Below are positions 1-4,965 of a stretch of 5,326 nt of DNA, in pieces. The stretch is from Acidobacteriota bacterium (lineage in GTDB: Bacteria > Acidobacteriota > Terriglobia > Acidiferrales > UBA7541). The notes under the pieces are model-generated. The model had not been told where the DNA came from. It saw only the letters and a program-made list of their open reading frames with translations, and made no database searches. Position 1 is the first letter of the stretch; the number at the start of each line of letters is the position of its first letter. The stretch lies in contig PKXT01000025.1 of the NCBI GenBank assembly GCA_003133505.1, forward strand, positions 1 to 5,326, read 5' to 3'. A program made the position numbers and the translations under genes.

Positions 1-1
1 A

Positions 2-358
2 GTGGGCGCGTGGCCCTTCTCGGAAGACCTGAGCCCCGTCAGAGCGGGGCTACTGCTGCAATCCTTGAACCAGATCATCGACCTGGAAGCGTCGCGATGG
101 ATGCTCTTTCAAAATCATGTGCCTAGGACAGTGGTCTCCGTGAATTGTGTTCTCGCCTTGTTGGCGGCGCTTTCTGTGGGATATACCTTTGGTCTCGGAG
201 GCCGACGCCAAGTCTTCGCCACGCTTGTGTTGACGTTCGCGATTTCGGCTGCGTTAATCGTAATCATCGATCTCGACAGTCCACGGCACGGACTCATCTC
301 CGTTGGCCAGCAGCCCATGCTTGACCTGCGGGATCAGATGCTGACAATTAAGCAGTAG
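2..358 (+). CDS. DUF4239 (bestrophin-like) membrane protein, C-terminal part, cut by the window edge
   Basis: Only the last 118 codons are visible. The frame is open to the left edge, so the GTG at position 2 is probably an internal codon and not the start. The segment has two hydrophobic stretches, about residues 43-65 and 70-90, joined by a short basic turn (G-G-R-R). An I-I-D-L-D-S-P-R-H-G-L-I-S-V motif (about 88-101) follows, then a polar tail with P-M-L-D-L. This order (amphipathic helix containing R-W-x-x-x-x-x-x-V-P, two membrane helices, then D-x-D-x-P-x-x-G) matches my knowledge of the C-terminus of DUF4239 proteins, which are distant relatives of bestrophin anion channels. The family's biochemical role is not established, so I name no substrate. 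It ends TAG at 356-358. The next strong ribosome-binding site is about 145 nt downstream, so an operon with the barrel gene is possible but not shown. Confidence 0.72.
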   Translation: MGAWPFSEDLSPVRAGLLLQSLNQIIDLEASRWMLFQNHVPRTVVSVNCVLALLAALSVGYTFGLGGRRQVFATLVLTFAISAALIVIIDLDSPRHGLISVGQQPMLDLRDQMLTIKQ

Positions 359-503
359 CATCGCTTGCTGAGTTCTGCCCAAAATCGGGCGAGGAAAGAA
401 ATCTGAACTTAAATGCTGCGTGCCAAGTTACCAGATGGCGCGCTGGCGTCTGGGCAGCAGAGATGTGCTTGCTATCGAGCCGGAGGGTGTATCTGCTGAG
501 GTC

Positions 504-538
504 AGGAGGCTAGAATGGAAATCCTGGATAGGAAATGA
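504..538 (+). CDS. Possible 7-residue leader peptide behind a perfect Shine-Dalgarno
   Basis: A perfect AGGAGG (504-509) stands 5 nt before ATG at 515. The reading frame it opens is only M-E-I-L-D-R-K and stops at TGA 536-538. The strength of the ribosome-binding site compared with the triviality of the ORF is the only argument that it is used. Its stop codon overlaps the ATG of a second small ORF (ATGA, 535-538), a layout typical of translational coupling. The peptide has no run of a single amino acid that would suggest classical amino-acid attenuation. It could equally be a chance purine run. Confidence 0.22.
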
Positions 539-636
539 ATCAAGAAGTCGCAGCCTTCTCATGGGAGATGGCCGGGGTCGAGCGACCCCAGCAAATATCC
601 AAATCCGCTCGCGCAGCCATCATCACCAAGTTATGA
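535..636 (+). CDS. Possible 33-residue small ORF, coupled to the 7-codon ORF
   Basis: ATG 535-537 overlaps the preceding TGA, and the frame runs 33 codons to TGA 634-636. The peptide begins M-N-Q-E-V-A-A-F-S-W-E-M and ends A-A-I-I-T-K-L. It has no signal peptide, no membrane helix, and I recognise no family. It lies in the same frame as the barrel gene (stop at 634, GTG at 664), and the GGGGTC hairpin at 574-589 lies inside it. If translated, ribosomes would melt that hairpin, which could affect the barrel gene downstream. It has no ribosome-binding site of its own beyond the AGGAGG of the mini-ORF. Treat it as a candidate only. Confidence 0.18.
   Translation: MNQEVAAFSWEMAGVERPQQISKSARAAIITKL
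574..589 (+). other. Perfect GGGGTC-GAGC-GACCCC hairpin in the barrel-gene leader
   Basis: GGGGTC (574-579) and GACCCC (584-589) are exact complements around a 4-nt loop, GAGC. The stem is GC-rich and lies about 75 nt before the barrel start. No T-run follows (the next bases are AGCAAATATCC), so it is not a standard intrinsic terminator. It may be an mRNA structure in the leader or an operator. Confidence 0.45.
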
Positions 637-650
637 GGATTAAGGAACGA

Positions 651-656
651 AAGGAG
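651..656 (+). promoter_or_regulatory. Ribosome-binding site of the barrel gene, fixes a GTG start
   Basis: AAGGAG at 651-656 lies 7 nt before GTG 664. The nearest upstream ATG (633) is in another frame, and an in-frame stop lies at 634-636. The signal peptide begins directly after this GTG, so the start is well supported. Confidence 0.8.
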
Positions 657-663
657 CATAACA

Positions 664-1656
664 GTGCGATTCCGAATCAAGCTGGAAATGATTGTTTTTG
701 CTTGCATGCTTTTGGGAGGTACCTCATCCGCGCTGGCTCAACAGAAGGGGCAATGGGTCCCGGGACAGTTTGGTCTCAATGCGGGTACCATTCCCGATCC
801 CGGCGTCACCTATGCAAACCTGGCGCTCAATTACTCCTCCAGCCAATTGAATGGCCCCAACGGAAACAGCGTTCCAGGTATTAATGGGACCTATTCGTTC
901 TGGGTGGATGAGAACATTTTCTACTACGTCCCAAAACACAAGTTCTTCGGCGGCTATTTCATGCCCTATATCGTACTACCCTACGCCAACGGTGAACTGG
1001 TAGCCAACATAACAGGGACCAACCTCAGTACAGGCGGAGGCGGATCGGGTTTCGCCGACATGTATGTCCAGCCACTGAACCTGGGCTGGCACTTAAAGCG
1101 AGCGGATGTCACCGTCGGATACGCATTCACCGCTCCTACGGGCCGATTCACTGCGGGAGCATCTAACAATGTGGGTTCCGGATATTGGGGTAACAATATA
1201 ACGAGTGGCACTACGTTTTACATCACCAAGAACAAGGGCACCAGCGCGAACCTTGCCACCGACTGGGAAATCCACGGGCAAAAAAGTGGCACCAACATAA
1301 CACCGGGGCAGGCGTTCACGATGGAGTGGGGAGTCGGGCAGATACTTCCGCTAAAAAAGGATTTCAGCAGGCTGCTCCAACTCGGTTTGGTGGGGTACGA
1401 CCAATGGCAAGTTTCGCATAGCAGCGGAACCTTGCTCGTTGCTGGTCTTCCTATTCCTGAGAGCTCGATTCCGTTCTACTCTGTGCATGCCATTGGCGTT
1501 CAGTCCAATTTCATTCTCCCGGCGAAGGATTTCGCAGCCTTCTTCAAATACTATGATGAGTTCCATGCTCTGGCTCGTCCGCAAGGCCGCACCATCGTTT
1601 TCGGCTTTTCATGGACGCTGCGAATTCCGAAGCCAGAGCCTGCAAAGCCTTTTTGA
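664..1656 (+). CDS. Outer-membrane beta-barrel protein, MetA-pathway / SphA type (Phenol_MetA_deg family)
   Basis: This 330-residue protein is complete, starting at GTG 664 (ribosome-binding site AAGGAG, 7-nt spacing) and stopping at TGA 1654-1656. Residues 1-25 form a Sec signal peptide: basic M-R-F-R-I-K, a hydrophobic core, and A-L-A at 23-25, so the mature protein begins Q-Q-K-G-Q-W. The remainder alternates polar and hydrophobic residues and is rich in glycine, tyrosine and aromatic residues, as in an outer-membrane barrel. Family-like landmarks are G-F-A-D-M-Y-V-Q-P (129-137), Y-A-F-T-A-P-T-G-R-F (153-162), N-V-G-S-G-Y-W-G-N (169-177) and a final strand, I-V-F-G-F-S-W-T-L-R (311-320). 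A proline-rich tail ends in phenylalanine. Proteins of this family are annotated from aromatic-degradation clusters and are thought to move hydrophobic or aromatic compounds across the outer membrane. No degradation genes are adjacent here, so the substrate is open. Confidence 0.8.
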   Translation: MRFRIKLEMIVFACMLLGGTSSALAQQKGQWVPGQFGLNAGTIPDPGVTYANLALNYSSSQLNGPNGNSVPGINGTYSFWVDENIFYYVPKHKFFGGYFMPYIVLPYANGELVANITGTNLSTGGGGSGFADMYVQPLNLGWHLKRADVTVGYAFTAPTGRFTAGASNNVGSGYWGNNITSGTTFYITKNKGTSANLATDWEIHGQKSGTNITPGQAFTMEWGVGQILPLKKDFSRLLQLGLVGYDQWQVSHSSGTLLVAGLPIPESSIPFYSVHAIGVQSNFILPAKDFAAFFKYYDEFHALARPQGRTIVFGFSWTLRIPKPEPAKPF

Positions 1657-1658
1657 GC

Positions 1659-1730
1659 CTATCGCACCCAAACGCACTTCCGCGCAGGATTGCGAAAACG
1701 GCCAATGTTTATGCGGGTTTGAGGCGATAG
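1659..1730 (+). repeat. Long imperfect inverted repeat just after the barrel gene
   Basis: CTATCGC (1659-1665) pairs with GCGATAG (1724-1730). Inside it, CAAACGCA (1669-1676) pairs with TGCG (1712-1715) plus TTTG (1718-1721), with small internal bulges. CGCA (1683-1686) and TGCG (1691-1694) can form a further small stem in the centre. The structure starts 3 nt after the barrel stop codon. It lacks a terminal T-run, so it is not a textbook intrinsic terminator, but it could protect or end the barrel mRNA. Confidence 0.35.
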
Positions 1731-1916
1731 CGTCGCGCACACGCGCGCAGCCACGCGCGCCCCAGCGTAGAACCAACCGACACCACTACCGACACCAGAA
1801 TTGACTCCGACCCGACGCAATTCGCGCTCGATCTCACAACTTTTCACAACGTCACTGGCAAGCCTTCGGATTCCCGCGAGGCGATAGGGACACCCCCCGG
1901 ACGCTTTGGGCCGGGC

Positions 1917-1957
1917 ACGGCGCGCATTAAAATAAATGGTATCATTGCGCGAGCCGT
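1917..1957. repeat. Inverted repeat ACGGCGCGCA / TGCGC-GA-GCCGT around an AT-rich core
   Basis: The left arm, ACGGCGCGCA (1917-1926), is the exact reverse complement of TGCGC (1946-1950) plus GCCGT (1953-1957), with a 2-nt GA bulge. The 19-nt centre (1927-1945) is strikingly AT-rich in otherwise GC-rich DNA. The layout could be a DNA-protein recognition site, a recombination core or an RNA hairpin. The sequence does not decide between them. Confidence 0.35.
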
Positions 1958-2096
1958 AGACCTGACGGCGGAATGTCTCAGGCTTCTCTTCGGGCCTTCT
2001 GACGCGTGACAGGCAGGCGGGTGCGCTGTTTGGCCTTCTTATCCGTGGACAACCCACGCAAACTGATCCCGCTTCACACGACATGGCGCAGAAGAA

Positions 2097-2125
2097 TTGA
2101 ACAGCCTCTTCTCAGACATTATAGT
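2097..2125 (+). promoter_or_regulatory. Sigma-70-type promoter of the putative nuclease gene
   Basis: TTGAAC (2097-2102, four of six consensus bases) is followed after exactly 17 nt by TATAGT (2120-2125, five of six). Transcription would begin near 2132, just before the GGAG ribosome-binding site at 2141-2144 and ATG 2151. The -35 box coincides with the TTG at 2097, which an ORF caller could mistake for the gene start. Confidence 0.6.
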
Positions 2126-2150
2126 CAAGAAACAAACCTTGGAGCTTTTT

Positions 2151-2870
2151 ATGACTGGAAGTTTCGATGATTGGTCAGAATCCTGGGAGAAGCCCAAAAA
2201 ATACGAGGGGTCGCAGATTCCAGAGGTTCAAAAACGCATTCAAGAGGTGCTCTCTCTCTGGAATAAGCCACTGCCGTCGAGTTGGATCAGACAGAAGTGG
2301 CGTCACATCCAAAAAATAGGATATAGACGCGGTGACAAGAATTCACTCAAACCTAAAAGTGAACATTTGTTAGAGAAGAGGCTTTTCGACATACCTTCGT
2401 GGCTTGTGACGGGTTTAGGCGAAAAAGTCGCCTTCCTTCCCGTTTTGAATGCTGTCAGTCTGTCAAATCAGAATCCGAAGCAACGTGAGATCGACGTGCT
2501 CGGGATTCTTAAATTTCCCAATCGTAGCATTGCCTGCTCAGCCGAAATGAAAGGAGCAAGCACCAATAGCGCATGGTTTGCTGTCGTGGAGAACCTTCAA
2601 CATCTCAAACTCATTCAACACCAAGCTCTAGATTTCCTGCCGTGTGAAAGTCCTTTTGATGATCTCAGAAATCTGGCTTGGTCAAAAACTTGGGGCATGG
2701 TGCTAGCCCCTCCGCCCTTTTTCAATTCCAAAGGCCAAAAGAAGAATAGCTTCAGAGACGCTAAGGAACTGATCAAATGCATCAAGCAAGAATTAAAAGT
2801 AACCATTCTATTGGCCTGTTTTCCTGACAAGGCACAGGCATCGATTAAAGTCCTTTTCCGCCCCGACTAA
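2151..2870 (+). CDS. Putative PD-(D/E)XK nuclease-fold protein, orphan
   Basis: This 239-residue cytoplasmic protein has no signal peptide or membrane helix. I chose ATG 2151 because TTGGAG (2139-2144) lies 6 nt before it and a promoter covers the longer TTG start at 2097. The frame's centre reads as a nuclease core: E75 in a helix (E-H-L-L-E-K-R-L-F), D115 in R-E-I-D-V-L-G-I, then a strand ending in A-E-M-K-G (E132, K134). That spacing and pattern is the D...ExK signature of restriction-endonuclease-like folds. A following helix (E-N-L-Q-H-L-K-L-I) and later strands W-G-M-V-L-A-P (about 181-187) and V-T-I-L-L-A (about 217-222) fit the rest of such a core. The gene is AT-richer and lysine-richer than its neighbours, suggesting transfer. 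No methyltransferase or partner gene is adjacent. The family is unrecognised, and the nuclease reading is inferred from motifs alone. Confidence 0.6.
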   Translation: MTGSFDDWSESWEKPKKYEGSQIPEVQKRIQEVLSLWNKPLPSSWIRQKWRHIQKIGYRRGDKNSLKPKSEHLLEKRLFDIPSWLVTGLGEKVAFLPVLNAVSLSNQNPKQREIDVLGILKFPNRSIACSAEMKGASTNSAWFAVVENLQHLKLIQHQALDFLPCESPFDDLRNLAWSKTWGMVLAPPPFFNSKGQKKNSFRDAKELIKCIKQELKVTILLACFPDKAQASIKVLFRPD

Positions 2871-2921
2871 TGCGCAATTTCCATCTCGTTCACGAGCCGA
2901 ATATAAAACTACGAGGTCACA
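2871..2921. other. Convergent intergenic gap with a small symmetric hairpin
   Basis: These 51 nt separate two convergent stop codons. CTCG/CGAG (2885-2888 and 2893-2896) can form a short stem of 4-5 bp. A T-run begins in the minus-strand gene's end (about 2924-2929), too far from the stem to make a clear terminator. A bidirectional terminator is expected here, but I cannot show one. Confidence 0.3.
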
Positions 2922-3863
2922 TTATTTTTTCGTGATAAGCGCCTCCAGACGCGACATGCGTTGCTGGAGTTCTTCGTTCTGCCTTTGCAGCGTTTCGATC
3001 TGCACCTGCTGGTGCTTTATCACCTCTTGCTGTGCGGAAGGCAGGCCGTTGGTGGCACAGTTGAGTGTTCCAAGCTGTCCCGTGGAAGGTTCAATGAAAA
3101 CCAGAGGGTCGCCGGCGGTTGGAAGCGTTACCCCAGCGATGCCTGCGATGAAGGCGGAGGTCTGCGTTCCGCTGGTTCCGATGCTGATTACCCCGTTGTC
3201 GGCGGCGGTTCCGGAGGTGCCTATCTCAATATTGTTGCTGTTCCCGGCAGAGACGTTATTAGCGGCGGCATTCCCAATGGCGATGTTATTGGACCCGGTG
3301 GTGTTGTAAAGGAGCGCCTCGACACCGATGGCCGTGTTGTCGGCCCCCGTGCTATTGGTTTCGAGCGCAGCGTAACCGCTGGCCGTATTGTAGCTGCCGT
3401 TGTTAAAGTAGAGCGCGTTGAGACCGCTGGCCGTGTTGCCGTTCCCGGTGGCGTTTACAGAGAGCGCGCCAACACCGCTGGCCGTGTTGGAGCCTCCCGT
3501 GGTGTTGGATTCGAGCGCAGCGAAACCGCTGGCCGTGTTGTGTTTCCCGGTGTTATTGAATTCGAGCGCGCCAACACCGCTGGCCGTGTTGGTAGACCCC
3601 GTGGTGTTGTTGGCGAGCGCTTGGTAGCCCAGAGCGGTGTTGCCAGCGGCCGAGCCGCCAGGCTCGACCAGCACTATGTTTCCTCCTATCTCGTAGCCCT
3701 TACCGGCATTCACGTACGGCGTCGGTGGCAGCGCATTCGCCGGGGCCGTGCTGTCATCTGTGGTTTGGGTTTCCTGGCCATAGCTACTGGACGCATACAC
3801 CCCGAACACGATGGTGACTATAGCCACCATCATGCAAATCTTAACGAGCTTATTCATTTTCAT
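2922..3863 (-). CDS. Secreted repeat protein with YadA-head-like G-N-T-A repeats and C-terminal coiled coil
   Basis: This 313-residue protein starts at ATG 3863, with AAGGAG at 3874-3879 and 10-nt spacing. Residues 1 to about 29 are a signal peptide (K-M-N-K, hydrophobic core, S-S-S-Y-G-Q). Residues 75-192 hold seven tandem units of 16-17 residues with consensus N-T-A-S-G-x-x-A-L-x-x-N-x-T-G, the pattern of left-handed beta-roll heads in trimeric adhesins. Degenerate units continue to about 235. Residues 238-266 (F-I-A-G-I-A-G-V ... G-Q-L-G-T) match the module that in related proteins precedes a Peptidase S74-type intramolecular chaperone. That domain is not seen here. Instead a short linker with the only mature cysteine (C269) leads to a coiled coil at 282-310 (a: I282, I289, N296, M303, I310; d: Q285, L292, L299, L306). 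No YadA membrane anchor is present, so attachment to the surface is unexplained. A surface or fibre role is inferred. Confidence 0.75.
   Translation of the reverse strand: MKMNKLVKICMMVAIVTIVFGVYASSSYGQETQTTDDSTAPANALPPTPYVNAGKGYEIGGNIVLVEPGGSAAGNTALGYQALANNTTGSTNTASGVGALEFNNTGKHNTASGFAALESNTTGGSNTASGVGALSVNATGNGNTASGLNALYFNNGSYNTASGYAALETNSTGADNTAIGVEALLYNTTGSNNIAIGNAAANNVSAGNSNNIEIGTSGTAADNGVISIGTSGTQTSAFIAGIAGVTLPTAGDPLVFIEPSTGQLGTLNCATNGLPSAQQEVIKHQQVQIETLQRQNEELQQRMSRLEALITKK
3288..3641 (-). repeat. Seven tandem 51-nt (one 48-nt) repeats inside the secreted-protein gene
   Basis: Units run 3641-3591, 3590-3540, 3539-3489, 3488-3438, 3437-3390 (48 nt, one codon shorter), 3389-3339 and 3338-3288. 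On the + strand the shared core reads CTGGCCGTGTTG, with flanking GAGCGC. Similarity is strong at the DNA level and not only in the protein, so the array could change copy number by recombination in steps of 17 residues without breaking the frame. Confidence 0.85.
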
Positions 3864-3928
3864 TTCTCAAGTTCTCCTTTTTTAATTCATCCAACATGCC
3901 TGGTTTCACATCGGTAAAATTTGCTCAT

Positions 3929-3956
3929 GTTATCCAGGATTTCAGCATCCTGGCAA
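3929..3956 (-). promoter_or_regulatory. Promoter of the secreted repeat protein with an inverted repeat filling the spacer
   Basis: On the minus strand, TTGCCA (3956-3951, five of six to -35 consensus) is followed after 16 nt by GATAAC (3934-3929, four of six to -10). A perfect inverted repeat, CCAGGAT / ATCCTGG (3934-3940 and 3947-3953, 6-nt centre), spans from inside the -35 box to the first base of the -10 box. This is where a repressor operator would sit. Transcription would begin near 3922, giving a leader of about 58 nt with AAGGAG near its end. Confidence 0.45.
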
Positions 3957-3974
3957 GGGCGAGCATACACCCAA

Positions 3975-4019
3975 CTCGCTCGTTGGAAATCACACCTTTG
4001 CAGCCCAGGCACGAGCGAG
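3975..4019. repeat. Perfect 9-bp inverted repeat CTCGCTCGT / ACGAGCGAG
   Basis: CTCGCTCGT (3975-3983) and ACGAGCGAG (4011-4019) are exact reverse complements separated by 27 nt. The next three bases, TGG (3984-3986), can also pair with CCA (4005-4007) across a bulge. No T-run follows on either strand. It could be an end of an intergenic repeat or a leader structure. Confidence 0.4.
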
Positions 4020-4187
4020 ACATCCCGCGGAGTGCAGCGCACAGACCGTTCGGGCGGAACACGGCGCGCCACCGCAGCTTTCGTCGCTACGCTCCTCGCG
4101 CTATTGCGGCGGGACGACAGATGCTGGCCCCCACCCAAGATTCAATGATGCGCCTCCCAGCTGCCGTCTTATGCCAAGCCGCCGCTG

Positions 4188-4200
4188 TACAATTCGTTTA
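4188..4200 (+). promoter_or_regulatory. -10 box placed for a leaderless transcript of the 211-residue protein gene
   Basis: TACAAT (4188-4193, five of six) lies 6 nt before the A of ATG 4200, exactly where transcription would start. No purine-rich ribosome-binding site precedes the ATG, and an in-frame stop lies at 4146-4148 with no other usual start codon after it. A good -35 box is absent at the expected place (about 4165-4171). Confidence 0.4.
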
Positions 4201-4835
4201 TGGATAAGAAACGCGTAAAGGCGTGCCGCGAGGCGGGCATTACGAATCCGACGGCGCGGCTATTTGAACCTGAGATTTTCGATAGGTTATTCCCGTCGTC
4301 AGGACAGCCGGTTCCCTTTTCCGAAAAATCTTGGGAACGCCTCCGGTATCAAGGGATGCTATTGAAGGATTGGGTGCTTAAGGACATACCAGCATACATT
4401 CCCGAGGGCATGCGGGAGATGCAGTGGCGAATGTACAAGGCGGAGTGCGGAGCAGAGGGAAACTGGCTTCCGCGTCTCATGTACCTGCTGGAGCCTCGAC
4501 GGGAGGTGATCTTTCAACGCAAACGCCCGAGACTCCCGAAGGGGAGCCCCCTGTTCGACGACCTGCCGCTGGATCAAAGGGCCAGAGCGCAGGCGATCTT
4601 CGACCGGCTCTGCGACCAGTCGAACCGGTCCGTGTCGGATTGGCACAGGCCCATTCTGGCCGGCATCGCCCGGAGGTTGGTGCTTAACCCCTACAACTGC
4701 TCCGCCGCGTGGGGCAAGAAAATGCGGCGTATCAAAGGCGGCAAACACGTTCAGCAGCGCTACAGGGAGCAGGGATGGCACCCACTCGCATCAGTGCGGA
4801 AAGCCTGGGGATTGGACTGCGGAAAGACCCCCTGA
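4200..4835 (+). CDS. Uncharacterised basic 211-residue protein
   Basis: I do not recognise this family. The protein begins M-D-K-K-R-V-K-A-C-R and ends G-L-D-C-G-K-T-P. It has no signal peptide or membrane helix, so it is probably cytoplasmic. Arginine and lysine are abundant throughout, with tryptophans spread along the chain. A middle basic segment (R-R-E-V-I-F-Q-R-K-R-P-R, 100-111) precedes an acidic-hydrophobic helix region (118-138). The C-terminal part holds N-P-Y-N-C-S-A-A-W-G-K-K-M-R-R (163-177), then I-K-G-G-K-H-V-Q-Q-R-Y-R (178-189) and G-W-H-P (192-195). The basic, glycine-punctuated C-terminus suggests binding to nucleic acid, but no helix-turn-helix or zinc motif is clear; its four cysteines (9, 83, 138, 167) plus C207 do not form CxxC pairs. 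Steady coding composition over 211 codons and a plausible -10 box support a real gene. The start appears leaderless. Confidence 0.62.
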   Translation: MDKKRVKACREAGITNPTARLFEPEIFDRLFPSSGQPVPFSEKSWERLRYQGMLLKDWVLKDIPAYIPEGMREMQWRMYKAECGAEGNWLPRLMYLLEPRREVIFQRKRPRLPKGSPLFDDLPLDQRARAQAIFDRLCDQSNRSVSDWHRPILAGIARRLVLNPYNCSAAWGKKMRRIKGGKHVQQRYREQGWHPLASVRKAWGLDCGKTP

Positions 4836-4855
4836 GTGTTAACACTTTTGTGTTA
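4835..4855. promoter_or_regulatory. AGTGTTAACACT palindrome with an extra GTGTTA half-site
   Basis: AGTGTTAACACT (4835-4846) is a perfect 12-bp palindrome that begins on the last base of the preceding stop codon. A further GTGTTA lies at 4850-4855, 14 nt from the first half-site. The arrangement resembles a dimeric regulator's site. No gene start lies close downstream on the + strand, so no target gene is apparent. Confidence 0.3.
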
Positions 4856-4965
4856 CCTCTTCTTGTAAAATCCGTTAGCTCTGCCAGCCTGTTTCCCGTC
4901 ATATCCCGTAAAATCAGTCAACTCCAAGCTATGGCGAGGCGTCCGAATAGACCTTTGAGTTTGTG

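Larger units (their letters stand above)
359..663 (+). other. Leader/intergenic region upstream of the barrel gene
   Basis: These 305 nt separate the DUF4239 stop from the barrel gene's GTG. I see no full-size gene. The region holds a weak stem with an asymmetric bulge: TGCTGC at 414-419 pairs with GCAGCA at 454-459, and CCAGA at 431-435 pairs with TCTGG at 449-453. It also holds a perfect AGGAGG at 504-509 in front of a 7-codon ORF, a 33-codon ORF overlapping that, a perfect 6-bp hairpin at 574-589, and the barrel gene's own ribosome-binding site at 651-656. I could not find a convincing sigma-70-type promoter, so the barrel gene's transcription start is unplaced. Confidence 0.5.
1657..2096. 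other. 440-nt stretch with no supported gene, inverted repeats only
   Basis: No frame here has a start with a ribosome-binding site. A minus-strand frame is open from 2084 to 1659 (141 codons), but it is arginine- and cysteine-rich, has no Shine-Dalgarno and resembles no protein I know. I regard it as a chance frame in GC-rich DNA. The sequence contains a CG-rich low-complexity run (about 1731-1766), a tandem 12-nt near-repeat CCGACACCACTA / CCGACACCAGAA (1777-1800), GAGGCGATAG twice (1721-1730 and 1878-1887), and the two inverted repeats listed separately. It may be a decayed insertion or repeat element, or untranslated sequence of the barrel gene. Confidence 0.45.
3864..4199. other. 336-nt divergent intergenic region
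   Basis: The region separates the secreted-protein gene (leftward) from the 211-residue protein gene (rightward). It carries the leftward promoter with its inverted repeat (3929-3956), a perfect 9-bp inverted repeat (3975-4019) and the rightward -10 box (4188-4193). The middle (about 4001-4140) is GC-rich and has short frames on both strands, but none has a start signal and none resembles a protein. Its texture suggests an intergenic repeat element. That is a guess, testable by searching the same genome for further copies. Confidence 0.4.

Noticed and set aside
420..884. 154-codon + strand frame overlapping the start of the barrel gene
   Set aside because: It runs into the barrel gene in another frame, lacks a ribosome-binding site and has an unstructured, low-quality protein sequence.
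1439..1804. 121-codon + strand frame across the end of the barrel gene
   Set aside because: Out of frame with the well-supported barrel gene, with a tail translated from CG-rich low-complexity sequence.
1659..2084. 141-codon minus-strand frame between the barrel and nuclease genes
   Set aside because: No ribosome-binding site, arginine/cysteine-rich composition expected from GC-rich noncoding DNA, and no recognisable motif. A decayed gene cannot be fully excluded.
3288..3641. Regular repeats as a possible CRISPR array
   Set aside because: Repeats are contiguous, a multiple of three long, encode a known beta-roll motif, and have no unique spacers.
2961..3917. 318-codon + strand frame, slightly longer than the secreted-protein gene it overlaps
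   Set aside because: It is antisense to a gene with signal peptide, ribosome-binding site and clear repeat family. The 51-nt repeat length is a multiple of three, which keeps several frames open by default.
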